Shown in pieces: positions 15,290 through 23,652 of a DNA stretch of 64,000 nucleotides (the stretch's first letter is position 1; each line of letters begins with the position of its first letter). This DNA is from JBFWVJ01 sp050246795. GTDB taxonomy: Bacteria; Patescibacteriota; Gracilibacteria; JAUYGZ01. Location of the stretch: the NCBI GenBank assembly GCA_050246795.1, contig JBFWVJ010000006.1, positions 1-64,000 on the forward strand, read 5' to 3'. Below the pieces are notes generated by a model. The model was given only the letters and a program-made list of their open reading frames with translations. It was not told the DNA's origin and ran no database searches. Made by a program: the position numbers and the translations under genes.

Positions 15290-16429
15290 ATGAAGTCCTT
15301 CCAGTACAAAGCCAAAAACCACTCCGGTCAGGTCCTTGAAGGCGTGATCGACAGCCAGCACTTTGCTGAGGCTTCTTCGATGATCCAGGCGCGAGGCTTG
15401 GAACTCATTTCGTTGGAAGAGTTGAAAGTTCAGATGGAAGAAACCATGCCCTACCTGTTCGACGCCATCGACGCGGAAGGAGAGAAGGTCCAGGGGACGA
15501 TTCAGGGAACGGATGAAGACCTCGTAAAACACCAGTTAGAAAAAGACTTCGGCTACAAAGTTTCCCGCGTGTACCGAAAGGATGAAGCCTATCGTCATGA
15601 AGAGCCGAGCGAAACGGAAGTCGAAGAACAAGCGGCTGAAATTGCTTCAGAATCGCATCAACCATCAGTTGCTGAGCCATCGACACCCCCCGAGGACAGC
15701 ATTCTTTTCCAAAGCGCGCCCCGCATCATTCATTCCAAACCGGTGATTCCGGATGAAGAGCTGAACGAAGTACACGAATCCATCCAGCTGATGGTCGCCG
15801 AAAAAGGAGCTGCCATTTCACCAGAAACCAGAAACCATCTGCTCCACCTCAGCGGTATGATCGACTTGGTGCGGGAAAACCAAAACAAGGCCCGATGGAA
15901 GCAATTACGACATGATATTCGTGCTGCCCAGAAGATCGCGGAGCGGGAAATACAACTGTATGAAGATGAAAAATGGAAGGCCTACGAACAAAAAAATCCG
16001 ACCCCAAAGGTTTCGTCGTATGCGGAATTCCCCGAAAAAGTTTCCCATTTTGTAAAGGCGAACGAAAAGGTTTCCAAAGTGGTCCACTGGATGCAAACCG
16101 TCGACCTTCCCAATCAGCACCAGGAATCGGATGTGCTCGCCAAGCAACAGTATGAATCAGTATGGTTTGAGCTGCAGCGATTTAGTGGAGCACTCGTAGT
16201 GTTTTATCTAAGCTTTCTCTTTGTAGCCTATTATTTGAAGCGCAGCGGCGTCGAAGACAACTTGCTGATCCGTATGTACGACACGCTTTTGTTTAAGCAA
16301 ATCATGCTGGGAGTGTTCATCGCTTATGGCTTTTTGACCGTCCGAAAGGAGTACCTCAACAAGCGTGTCAAAACAGATCTCCTCATCGTCCTCTTGATGC
16401 TCTTCGGCATAGCATTTTTTATCTGGTAG
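15290..16429 (+). CDS. Membrane protein with two PilC/GspF-N-terminal-like repeats, 379 aa
   Basis: The N-terminus carries two similar segments of about 45 residues: FQYKAKNHSGQVLEGVIDSQ (4-23) with its following helix, and LFDAIDAEGEKVQGTIQGTD (56-75). Both match the pattern F-x-Y-x-A-x-(N/D)-x-x-G-x-x-x-x-G that opens type II/IV pilus platform proteins (GspF/PilC). The GspF membrane domains are absent. A low-complexity acidic/Pro stretch (about 105-135) and a helical region lead to three C-terminal transmembrane segments (about 299-317, 333-350, 362-378). A C10 run lies just before the ATG. Function unknown; it overlaps or abuts upp (2 bp apart). Confidence 0.8.
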   Translation: MKSFQYKAKNHSGQVLEGVIDSQHFAEASSMIQARGLELISLEELKVQMEETMPYLFDAIDAEGEKVQGTIQGTDEDLVKHQLEKDFGYKVSRVYRKDEAYRHEEPSETEVEEQAAEIASESHQPSVAEPSTPPEDSILFQSAPRIIHSKPVIPDEELNEVHESIQLMVAEKGAAISPETRNHLLHLSGMIDLVRENQNKARWKQLRHDIRAAQKIAEREIQLYEDEKWKAYEQKNPTPKVSSYAEFPEKVSHFVKANEKVSKVVHWMQTVDLPNQHQESDVLAKQQYESVWFELQRFSGALVVFYLSFLFVAYYLKRSGVEDNLLIRMYDTLLFKQIMLGVFIAYGFLTVRKEYLNKRVKTDLLIVLLMLFGIAFFIW

Positions 16430-16431
16430 GT

Positions 16432-17064
16432 ATGGAACAAGCTTTTTTGACCCAACTGCGGGATAAGGACACATCCAGAAACGACTTTCGAAGCGCGGCG
16501 GAAAAACTTGCTGAGATGCTTGCGCAAAAAACCTTTCCGTTCGTTCCACGGAGAAAAGTCGCCGTCGAAACACCTCTTTCAACTGCGGAAGGGGAAGAAC
16601 CCCTCAACCCCCTCGTCATTATTCCCATCCTCAGATCTGGTCTGGCGATCTTGCCGGCTTTTTTGAGATACTACCCGGAGGCGGCGGTAGGATTTATTGG
16701 TCTCAGGAGGGATGAAGCAACCGCCATTGCTGCGGAATACTACCGAAATCTTCCGCCACTCTCAGAAAATACTACCGTTCTCTTCATCGACCCCATGCTA
16801 GCCACCGGAGGAAGTGCCGTTAAGGCGATCGAAATCATCCGTTCCCTATCAATTCCTGAAGAACAGATGATCTTCGCTTCCATGATCGCCGCCCCAGAAG
16901 GCATTCAGTTCGTGGAAGAGCACTTCCCAAAAGTCCAAAAGGTGATCCTTCAAATCGATGATCACCTAAATCCGCGGAAATTTATCGTTCCAGGCATAGG
17001 GGACTTTGGAGATCGGTACTTCGGCACGGAAGCGCCAGATGAAAAGAAGGAATATTTTCTGTAA
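16432..17064 (+). CDS. upp: Uracil phosphoribosyltransferase
   Basis: Converts uracil and PRPP to UMP in pyrimidine salvage. The family signature is complete: the PRPP loop FIDPMLATGGSA (residues 118-129), the early ILRSGL stretch (66-71) and the uracil-binding GIGDFGDRYFGTE (188-200). At 210 aa it has the usual length. The start ATG lies two bases after the upstream stop, implying co-transcription with the 379-aa membrane protein, although no functional link is evident. Salvage fits an organism with limited nucleotide synthesis. Confidence 0.96.
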   Translation: MEQAFLTQLRDKDTSRNDFRSAAEKLAEMLAQKTFPFVPRRKVAVETPLSTAEGEEPLNPLVIIPILRSGLAILPAFLRYYPEAAVGFIGLRRDEATAIAAEYYRNLPPLSENTTVLFIDPMLATGGSAVKAIEIIRSLSIPEEQMIFASMIAAPEGIQFVEEHFPKVQKVILQIDDHLNPRKFIVPGIGDFGDRYFGTEAPDEKKEYFL

Positions 17065-17093
17065 GAAAACCCCCGCTGATTTCGTATACCACA

Positions 17094-17672
17094 GTGATGA
17101 ATGACCTCGACCTCATCCAACGGGCTTTAAAAAACCCCAACGACTATGGGTTGATTGTCGAACGCTATGAAAAGCCCTTGCTGAAATTCGTCTCCAGCCT
17201 CTCTCAGCTCTCCAGAGCGGACGCCGAAGACCTGACCCAGCAAATATTCTTGAAGGCCTACGACCATCTCAACGACTTTGACCAAACCCTCAAGCTTTCC
17301 ACCTGGCTCTTTCGCATCGCCCGCAATCAAGTGATTGATTTTTGGAGAAGAAAAAAAGCGAGGCCGCAAGAACAATCCCTGGATGAATCGAGCGGCACCT
17401 TTGATGCGGGCATTGAAGAGGCCACTTTTGCTGCTGAGCTCGATAAAAAATTTACCTCCGAGCGCGTACAAAAACTGCTGGCGCTCTTACAGCCCGAGTA
17501 CCGGGAAGTGCTGTATTTGTACTATTACGAAGACAAAAACTACGATGAAATCGCCGATATCATTCAGCGTCCTCCAGGGACCGTGGCCGCTCTGATCTCC
17601 CGGGCAAAAAAATCCTTTTCCGAGCTCGCCACCCGCACTCAACAACTCCAATACCTTACCCAAACTGCATGA
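17094..17672 (+). CDS. RNA polymerase sigma factor, ECF subfamily
   Basis: Region 2 spans about residues 22-88, with AEDLTQQIFLKAYDHL and STWLFRIARNQVIDFWRRKK. Region 4 spans about 125-176, with the helix-turn-helix YDEIADIIQRPPGTVAALIS. At 192 aa it is a normal ECF size. The stop codon overlaps the start of a three-TM membrane protein by 4 bp (ATGA), a typical sigma / anti-sigma arrangement, and a secreted protein follows. The set is probably an envelope-stress regulon that controls itself; no target promoter motif could be fixed. Confidence 0.93.
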   Translation: MMNDLDLIQRALKNPNDYGLIVERYEKPLLKFVSSLSQLSRADAEDLTQQIFLKAYDHLNDFDQTLKLSTWLFRIARNQVIDFWRRKKARPQEQSLDESSGTFDAGIEEATFAAELDKKFTSERVQKLLALLQPEYREVLYLYYYEDKNYDEIADIIQRPPGTVAALISRAKKSFSELATRTQQLQYLTQTA

Positions 17673-18373
17673 GCAAAATGTCTCAGTCCATCCTCGACAA
17701 AATCAAACAGGAGCACCGAAGGCCGCTTCCATCCTGGAGGTTTGTGCTGAAAAACGCTGCCGTCTGGTTCTTAGTGATCTTGGCCATCAGCATCGCAGCC
17801 GTCTTCACCGGTACCCAACTGGCTCAGTTCATCCAGGCTGAATGGGGGATTGCTTCTCGTTGGCCCGGCGGTGAATTCGGCTTTGTTCGAGAAATGGTTT
17901 CTTGGCTCTGGATCGGCGGGATCGTCCTTTCATTCATCGGAGCTTTTGTCTTCCTTCGCTTTACCAAGAGGGGATACCGCTACAGCTTCGCCTGGATTTC
18001 CTTGATCTTGTTCACGGTGTTTGTCGCGGGCGGATCGCTCTTCCTGCCCACCCCCATCCCGGCTGAACTCATGAACTGGCAAGACAAGAAATTACCGCGA
18101 AAAATTGACGTGGCCCGTTTTCACAATCCTCAAGAAGGACGTCTGATGGGAGAAATCCTCTCCGAAGTCGACAACACGATTTTCTTGGAAGCCGTCGATC
18201 ATCAGGTATGGGAACTGTGGGTTTTTCAGGACTCCGCCGTACTGCCTCAAGACCTTGTTCAAGTCTTTGGAGAAGTCATTGATCCATCGACCTTCGCGGT
18301 GCTTTCGATCCAGACCATCCCACCCCACTATTTCGTGCAAGGATTTCCAAAAGAGTTGCGTATCTCTCAATGA
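17669..18373 (+). CDS. Three-TM membrane protein, candidate anti-sigma factor
   Basis: Overlaps the ECF sigma gene by 4 bp. The N-terminal 24 residues are basic and cytosolic. Three hydrophobic segments lie near 27-50, 77-97 and 106-127, and a soluble C-terminal domain of about 105 residues follows, likely outside the membrane. There is no zinc-binding HxxxCxxC anti-sigma motif. Position is the main support for an anti-sigma role: co-translation, membrane anchoring and a short cytosolic N-terminus are common in such pairs. It could also be an unrelated sensor or accessory protein. Confidence 0.75.
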   Translation: MSKMSQSILDKIKQEHRRPLPSWRFVLKNAAVWFLVILAISIAAVFTGTQLAQFIQAEWGIASRWPGGEFGFVREMVSWLWIGGIVLSFIGAFVFLRFTKRGYRYSFAWISLILFTVFVAGGSLFLPTPIPAELMNWQDKKLPRKIDVARFHNPQEGRLMGEILSEVDNTIFLEAVDHQVWELWVFQDSAVLPQDLVQVFGEVIDPSTFAVLSIQTIPPHYFVQGFPKELRISQ

Positions 18374-18408
18374 GCGCTCACCTATTATTTACCATTCACC
18401 AAAAAAGT

Positions 18409-18924
18409 ATGAATTTCAAAAAAACTGCCGTGACCACCTTCGCGGCAACTCTCCTCATCGGGAGCTCCATCCCGTCCACCCAGGCTTTCTTCGGAGACTT
18501 CTTCGGAAAGAAAGAAGGCAAGCCACGCATGGAAATGATGAAAAAGGGAGACATGAAAATGAAGATGAAGCAGGCCCAAGCGAGCCCTGAAGTCCAGGCG
18601 CTCATCGAAGACCTGAAAGCCGCCCGTGAAGACGGTGATGAAGAGCGGGTCACCCAACTCCGAGAACAACTAGAAGTTCTCCACAAAGCTGAGATGGAGC
18701 AAAAAGAAGCCGCGATGGAAGCCGCACTCACCGGCGGATACGACACCTGGAAGGCTCACGCGACTGAGCAAGGCGTCCCCGAAGAAATTCTCGAAAAAGT
18801 CACGGCTGAAAATTTCGCCACCTTTGTGGAAATCCACAACACTCGAAAGAAACTGCGAGAGTTGGAGGAGTCACTGGGGATCAAAGGCTTTGAAGGCCCT
18901 CATGTCTTCATGATGAAGAAATAA
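18409..18924 (+). CDS. Secreted helical protein, 171 aa, third gene of the sigma operon
   Basis: The ATG at 18409 gives a clean signal peptide: basic MNFKK, then a hydrophobic core (TTFAATLLIGSSIPST), with likely cleavage after TQA (about residue 25). A longer frame from 18370 would bury it. The mature part starts FFGDFFGKKEG, then a Met/Lys-rich segment (about 38-55) and a long charged helix (60-115), which recalls Spy/CpxP-type periplasmic chaperones only in general character. It is probably exported under the ECF factor encoded two genes upstream. A terminator follows. Confidence 0.8.
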   Translation: MNFKKTAVTTFAATLLIGSSIPSTQAFFGDFFGKKEGKPRMEMMKKGDMKMKMKQAQASPEVQALIEDLKAAREDGDEERVTQLREQLEVLHKAEMEQKEAAMEAALTGGYDTWKAHATEQGVPEEILEKVTAENFATFVEIHNTRKKLRELEESLGIKGFEGPHVFMMKK

Positions 18925-18949
18925 CGACACACTCCACTTACGATTCAAA

Positions 18950-18983
18950 AAAACAACCCTGAGAGTCATCGAAGGGTTGTTTT
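18950..18983 (+). terminator. Rho-independent terminator after the sigma operon
   Basis: AAAACAACCCT (18950-18960) pairs perfectly with AGGGTTGTTTT (18973-18983) across a 12-nt loop; the T-rich arm supplies the U tract. Confidence 0.75.
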
Positions 18984-19009
18984 GATATCTCTGTCCGGTT
19001 GGTTATGAT
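18982..19009 (+). promoter_or_regulatory. Promoter of the flavodoxin-fold gene
   Basis: TTGATA (18982-18987) and TATGAT (19004-19009) are separated by 16 bp. The -35 overlaps the tail of the preceding terminator. Confidence 0.6.
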
Positions 19010-19030
19010 CATTCCATCCTCATATCACGT

Positions 19031-19744
19031 ATGCATCAACCCATCACGCATCAGCCGTATCTACAATCCCTCGAATACCTCAAAAAGAAACAGCGAGTAT
19101 TGTTCCTCACCACTTCCAACCGTTGGTCGGGCGAAGAAGGCGGGCAAATGCCAAAGAGTACCCAGTTGGCCTATCAGCTCAGCCATCAATTGGAGGGAAA
19201 GGCACAGGTGATAGAAGTACCAACAATGAACATTTTTTCCTGTGAAGGGAATGTATCCACCGAACGAGGAAATACCTGTGGTGAGCAGAAGGCGTCACTC
19301 AAGGATGACCAAAAGAATCCTACGGGGCACCATCGTTGCTGGGCCAGCATCAACCATCCAGACGACGAGCTCTGGAAAATCAGTAAGGAACTCCTCCAGT
19401 CAGACTGCGTCGTCTTTTTTTCTTCAGTTCGCTGGGGGCAGACCAATGCCATCTATCAAAAGCTGATCGAACGACTGACCTGGTTAGAAAATCGACATTC
19501 TACTCTCGGAGAAAACAATATTCTGGAAGGCATCGATGCGGGGTTGATCCTTATCGGTCAAAACTGGCATGGGAAAGAGGTCCTCGAAACGCAGAAGAAG
19601 GTGCTAGAGTTCTTCGGCTTTCATATTGTCGACGACTTATTCTGGAACTGGCAGTTCTTGGAAAATGCGGAAGAAGAAGACCAGGAGAGCTACAGGAAAG
19701 CACCAAAGGCATTCAAAGAGACCTTCTTGAGGGTCTTGGAATAG
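19031..19744 (+). CDS. Flavodoxin-fold NAD(P)H-dependent oxidoreductase, 237 aa
   Basis: Resembles the NADPH-dependent FMN reductase / flavodoxin family. The first strand and phosphate loop are RVLFLTTSNRWSGEEGGQMP with the following KSTQLAYQL helix. A later strand and loop are DCVVFFSSVRWGQTNAIYQKLIERL (about 130-154). A Cys/His-rich insert at about 69-103 (CEGN, NTCG, HHRCW) recalls iron-sulfur flavoproteins and related reductases in this family, but the Cys spacing is not canonical and cluster binding is unproven. It is a single gene between a terminator and a tRNA on the other strand. Confidence 0.8.
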   Translation: MHQPITHQPYLQSLEYLKKKQRVLFLTTSNRWSGEEGGQMPKSTQLAYQLSHQLEGKAQVIEVPTMNIFSCEGNVSTERGNTCGEQKASLKDDQKNPTGHHRCWASINHPDDELWKISKELLQSDCVVFFSSVRWGQTNAIYQKLIERLTWLENRHSTLGENNILEGIDAGLILIGQNWHGKEVLETQKKVLEFFGFHIVDDLFWNWQFLENAEEEDQESYRKAPKAFKETFLRVLE

Positions 19745-19773
19745 ATGTGTCTCCTTTTTGTGGTACAGATCAA

Positions 19774-19848
19774 TGGCTGGGGTGGAGGGATTCGAACCCC
19801 CGCATGGCGGCTCCAAAGGCCGCTGCCTTACCGCTTGGCGACACCCCA
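19774..19848 (-). tRNA. tRNA-Gln(TTG)
   Basis: Full cloverleaf on the minus strand. Acceptor arms are TGGGGTG / CACCCCA, with discriminator G and CCA encoded. The anticodon loop CTTTGGA lies between GCGGC and GCCGC, and the T loop is TTCGAAT. Length is 75 nt. Confidence 0.96.
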
Positions 19849-19927
19849 ACGAAAACCAAGAACTTTTGGATTCTCCGAAGCGAACGGAGGCTTTCTGAAG
19901 CGCGCGAAGGAGAACCAAAGCCTGGTC

Positions 19928-19933
19928 ATTATA
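19928..19933 (-). promoter_or_regulatory. -10 box for tRNA-Gln
   Basis: A perfect TATAAT on the minus strand about 80 bp upstream of the tRNA. The -35 region is only T-rich (TTTTGT at 17 bp), so the assignment is tentative. Confidence 0.45.
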
Positions 19934-20039
19934 CGGATTTTGCCTAAAAAACAAAAGAAAACAGTCCCATAAAAGATCGAGAGAAACTGGTACGTTTTCG
20001 ATCCTTTTCTCGATAATCTCAAGAAACCTTTAATAAACT

Positions 20040-21101
20040 ATGAAATACCTTGCCGCGTGGTTTCTCGGAATCATTATTAGCACGAGTTTCGCATCACCAG
20101 TAAGCGCCTTTTCTGACCTCCCCGAAACCCATCACCATTATTTCCCTCTCACCTATCTCGAATTCGAGGAGGTCATTCAAGGGTACCCGGATGGCACTGT
20201 TCGACCTGGACAGCTCATTAATCGGGCAGAACTGATAAAAATCCTCGTAGAAGGACTCGGACACACCCCCAACCCAAGCACTCACAGAAATTGCTTTCCC
20301 GATGTGAAAGACGAGTGGTTTGCCCAGTACATCTGCTACGCCCTGATGCAGGGATGGATTTCTGGATACCCCGACGGGACCTTCAAGCCTGCTCAATCCG
20401 TGAACAAGGTCGAAGCACTGAAGATTATTTTGAATGCCTTTGGAGTGCAGACCGTGACACCTCGAAACAGCCTTCTCTTTCAAGACACCTCAGTATCCGA
20501 TTGGTTCGCTCCTTATGTGGCTGCAGCCTTCCAAAAAAACCTCCTGGAAGAAATCGAATCAGTGAATTTCAATCCCACCAATGCTCGCAATAGAGGGGAA
20601 ATCGCCGAAATGGTGGCTCGCATCAAAATGATCCAGCACATGAATGATCCTGAATACAATGATTGGATCAGGGCTGAGTTCGAAAATTATCTCCTCCTGC
20701 ACGAACTCAGACGGGAAAACGGCATCGAAGGGAAGTTCAAGCTCAATCCCATCCTCACCAAAGTCGCCCGCGAACACTCCCGTGATATGGCCGAAAATCT
20801 GGGCGAACTGAGCCATTTCGGATCTGATGGAAGGGCTTCCTACGAACGCATGAATGACGCAGGGATTCCCGAACGCTTAAGAAATGCCGAGAATGTGGGA
20901 AGAGGCTGGATATCTGGGAGAGATATCATCGACGGTATTGAGCAAGTGCACCGAAACATCTTCATGCCTGAACCTGACGAAGGCTGCAATCATCGAACAA
21001 CCTTGCTGAGCAAGTGCTTGCCATTCACAGAGGTGGGCATCGGAGTGTATGTGAAAGATGGATATGTCTACTTCACCAATGACTTTTCCACCAGCGAATA
21101 A
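20040..21101 (+). CDS. Secreted SLH-domain protein with C-terminal CAP (SCP) domain, 353 aa
   Basis: The signal peptide is residues 1-23 (cleavage after VSA). Three S-layer homology domains follow (about 24-75, 84-138, 145-197), with the typical QGYPDGTVRPGQLINRAELI and SGYPDGTFKPAQSVNKVEAL strings; the third is degenerate. Residues about 213-350 form a CAP domain with the conserved H246, H259 and E284 and a VGIGVYVKDGYVYFTNDF end. SLH domains bind cell-wall polymers, so this is a surface-anchored CAP protein; CAP activity in bacteria is poorly defined. Two Cys pairs in the CAP part fit an extracellular protein. Confidence 0.92.
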   Translation: MKYLAAWFLGIIISTSFASPVSAFSDLPETHHHYFPLTYLEFEEVIQGYPDGTVRPGQLINRAELIKILVEGLGHTPNPSTHRNCFPDVKDEWFAQYICYALMQGWISGYPDGTFKPAQSVNKVEALKIILNAFGVQTVTPRNSLLFQDTSVSDWFAPYVAAAFQKNLLEEIESVNFNPTNARNRGEIAEMVARIKMIQHMNDPEYNDWIRAEFENYLLLHELRRENGIEGKFKLNPILTKVAREHSRDMAENLGELSHFGSDGRASYERMNDAGIPERLRNAENVGRGWISGRDIIDGIEQVHRNIFMPEPDEGCNHRTTLLSKCLPFTEVGIGVYVKDGYVYFTNDFSTSE

Positions 21102-21893
21102 TTATTCCCACTCTTCCAGAGATTTTTTCACCTGACATTCCAGCTCTTCCAACACCTTGACCAGGTTGCCCTCTCCCCGATTTTTTTCTAGGCCTGGAAA
21201 ATAGTCGCCCCACACCCGTTGCCAGGAGCTGAGGTTTTTCTGATGCTTCCGATCGAGTTCCGCCGCTCGTGGTTTGAGTTCCTGGAGGGATACCTGCAGG
21301 GTCAGCCAGTCCTCATCACGCTCCGCGTAGCGAAATAAATCTTCGGATGAGAAATACTGAGTCTCGTAGGTTCGCTCGCGTTCTTTCCACCAGCAGCGCA
21401 CGAAAGCCTTAAAAATTTCTTGGCGGTCCTTTCGGGTTGGTTTCGCGAGCTTGTACGAGGTGTCCAGCATGTCCTTTGCTTCCTGCATGAGCTTTTCAAA
21501 GCTCTTGAATGGCTTCTTGAAGGACCGATAACGAGTGTTCATCAAGATCATCTCATGGGCCGACTCCATCAACGCCAAGCTCATCCACAAAGCCGTCCCA
21601 AAATTCTCGTTCTTAAAATGAGACTGCAGCAATTTCCGAAAGCTCTCGAGTCCAGCGTTATTGATCCTGGTGACCTTTACAAAACCCTTACGGGTCGTGC
21701 ATTTTTTCAACATCTTCGCCAGTTCGTCCTGGTATTCCACAAAGGTTTTCCCAGTATCAATAGCCTTGCCTGTTTTCCCGATCAAAAAGGCCTCGAAACT
21801 CTTATCGGTTTTCGCGTATTCTTCGACCGCCGACTGAAGTTCATCAGCCTTCATCGATTCGATGAGCGCCCGGAGATAGTTGATTTTCGGCAT
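21102..21893 (-). CDS. Hypothetical helical protein, 263 aa
   Basis: Not recognised. It is entirely helical, basic and acidic in alternation, with aromatic-rich helices (RCWWKERERTYE, LSSWQRVWGDYFPG) reminiscent of alpha-helical repeat proteins. There is no signal peptide or membrane segment. Its stop directly abuts the stop of the SLH-CAP gene on the other strand, with no room for a terminator between them. It is a single gene, divergent from the DUF47-pit pair. Confidence 0.82.
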   Translation of the reverse strand: MPKINYLRALIESMKADELQSAVEEYAKTDKSFEAFLIGKTGKAIDTGKTFVEYQDELAKMLKKCTTRKGFVKVTRINNAGLESFRKLLQSHFKNENFGTALWMSLALMESAHEMILMNTRYRSFKKPFKSFEKLMQEAKDMLDTSYKLAKPTRKDRQEIFKAFVRCWWKERERTYETQYFSSEDLFRYAERDEDWLTLQVSLQELKPRAAELDRKHQKNLSSWQRVWGDYFPGLEKNRGEGNLVKVLEELECQVKKSLEEWE

Positions 21894-21959
21894 GGTTTGT
21901 TAGATTCGTCCCCAGAATAGGCTTTCTAAAGAGCTAAATCAACCGTCGGCTGTTTGAGC

Positions 21960-21989
21960 TTGAAAACCCAATACCCCCTGCTCTATGAT
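21960..21989 (+). promoter_or_regulatory. Promoter of the DUF47-pit operon
   Basis: TTGAAA (21960-21965) and TATGAT (21984-21989) are separated by 18 bp, with a leader of about 26 nt to the ATG at 22022. Confidence 0.6.
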
Positions 21990-22021
21990 CACGGCGAATC
22001 TTCCATTCCGTCATTTCATGT

Positions 22022-22657
22022 ATGAAATTCATCAGCAATCTTTTCATGCCCAAGCAATTGGTCTTTTTTGATCTGCTAAAAGAGCTTGCCGGCGCGCAAA
22101 CACAAATGGCCAAATTATTTCTGGAACTCACAACTGAATTTAAGGATTTTCATGAGTTTTCAAAAAGGGCAAAAGAATTGGAACACCAGACAGATATGAA
22201 GACCCATGAACTGATCGATCGACTCAACAAAACCTTTATCACGCCCATAGACCGGGAGGACCTCTACCTATTAGCCCACGAACTGGATGAAATCGTCGAT
22301 CACATTGAAAACGTCATTCACAATATCGAGCTTTATGAAATCCGTGAGAAAAACCCAGCCTTGGAAAAATTTGGATACGTGATCGCGCAAGCATCCCATG
22401 ATTTGGAGGAGCTGGTCGATCATTTTCAAGAACAAAAGAGAACGGAATATTTGCTCAAGCTGAAGGTAAAAATTCATGAAGCCGAAGATCAGGGTGATGA
22501 AATCTATCAGCAGGCGATCCAAAAGCTTTTCAAAGAAGAAAAGGATCCCATTGCCTTGATCAAGTGGAAAGACATTCTGGAAAACCTGGAACAGGTGCTC
22601 GATCAGTATCAACGCGTGAGCGATATTATTGAAGGAGTGATTGTTAAATCCCAATAG
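22022..22657 (+). CDS. DUF47 / PhoU-like phosphate transport accessory protein
   Basis: DUF47 proteins have a PhoU-like helical bundle and are almost always encoded next to Pit transporters, as here (2-bp gap). The sequence shows the family's paired acidic motifs: ELEHQTDMKTHELIDRLNKT and FITPIDREDLYLLAHELDEI in the first half, IHEAEDQGDEIYQQAIQKLF in the second, with the D/E residues thought to bind metal. At 211 aa it is typical. It probably modulates the downstream phosphate transporter. Confidence 0.94.
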   Translation: MKFISNLFMPKQLVFFDLLKELAGAQTQMAKLFLELTTEFKDFHEFSKRAKELEHQTDMKTHELIDRLNKTFITPIDREDLYLLAHELDEIVDHIENVIHNIELYEIREKNPALEKFGYVIAQASHDLEELVDHFQEQKRTEYLLKLKVKIHEAEDQGDEIYQQAIQKLFKEEKDPIALIKWKDILENLEQVLDQYQRVSDIIEGVIVKSQ

Positions 22658-22659
22658 CT

Positions 22660-23652
22660 ATGGAGCTGAACCTTATTTTTGTGATGGTCATCATCGCACT
22701 AGCGTGGATCTACGATTTCTACAATGGGGCGAATGATTGCGCAAACTCGATCGCCACGACCGTTTCCACGCGAATTCTCACACCTTTCAAAGCAGTGCTC
22801 TTGGCGGCGGTTCTCAATTTCGCAGGAGCCTTGGTAACCAGCGAGGTAGCGAAGACCATTGGGAAGGGCCTGGTCGCAGAAGAGTTTATGACCCCTCTGG
22901 TCATTATCAGCGCTATTTGTGGAGCAGTCGCTTGGGCGGCTATCGCGACTCATCGGGGAATTCCAGTCAGTATCACCCATTGCATTATCGGTGGAGTCAT
23001 CGGTGCGGGAATCGCCAGTGCGGGACTGGAGGCTATTACCTGGTCGAAGCTGCAGAAGGTAGTGATAGGGATGATCACCTCTCCGATCGGAGGATTTTTC
23101 GCTGCCTTCTTTTTGTTGCTCTTGGTATTCCAGATTTTTAAGAATACCCACCCGGCGAAAGCGAATGCCATTTTAGGAAAATCACAACTGCTGTCAGCTG
23201 GATTCATGGCCTTTACTCATGGGATGAACGACGCTCAAAACGCGATGGGGATCATCACCATTGCCTTGCTGTCAGGAGGCTTTATCCCTACTTTTGAAGT
23301 GCCGCTTTGGGTCATGCTGGGATCCGCATTTTTCATGGGAGTTGGAACCCTCTATGGAGGGAAAAAAGTCATTCAGACCATGGGGTTGAAGATGGTCAAA
23401 ATAAAACCAGCTCAAGGGTTCGCGGCGGAAACAGCCTCGGGAGCTGTCATCATGCTCTCCAGTTTTATGGGCATCCCCATTAGCACGACTCATGTCATCT
23501 CCACGGCGATTATGGGAGTAGGGAGCGTAAAAGGTTTTTCAGCGGTGAAGTGGGGGATCGTGGGAAATATCGTCATTGCTTGGGTCATGACCATTCCAAT
23601 CGCGGCCATCACCAGCGCGCTCGTCTATTGGGGTATCACGCTCTTTATCTAA
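22660..23652 (+). CDS. pit: Inorganic phosphate transporter, PiT family
   Basis: Cation-coupled low-affinity phosphate (or metal-phosphate) importer. It is an integral membrane protein with about ten hydrophobic segments. The two inverted PiT signature repeats are present: DFYNGANDCANSIATTVSTR near residues 20-39 and FTHGMNDAQNAMGIITIALL near 185-204. Also present is the SITHCIIGGVIGAG / STTHVISTAIMGVG pair. At 330 aa it belongs to the short bacterial type. Co-transcribed with the DUF47 gene; its end overlaps the convergent DUF1622 gene by 8 bp. Confidence 0.96.
   Translation: MELNLIFVMVIIALAWIYDFYNGANDCANSIATTVSTRILTPFKAVLLAAVLNFAGALVTSEVAKTIGKGLVAEEFMTPLVIISAICGAVAWAAIATHRGIPVSITHCIIGGVIGAGIASAGLEAITWSKLQKVVIGMITSPIGGFFAAFFLLLLVFQIFKNTHPAKANAILGKSQLLSAGFMAFTHGMNDAQNAMGIITIALLSGGFIPTFEVPLWVMLGSAFFMGVGTLYGGKKVIQTMGLKMVKIKPAQGFAAETASGAVIMLSSFMGIPISTTHVISTAIMGVGSVKGFSAVKWGIVGNIVIAWVMTIPIAAITSALVYWGITLFI

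Noticed and set aside
17669..17672. Alternative genetic code with TGA as glycine
   Set aside because: TGA ends the sigma, sufD, trpB and other genes at the expected family length, often in ATGA overlaps, and reading through it would fuse unrelated proteins.
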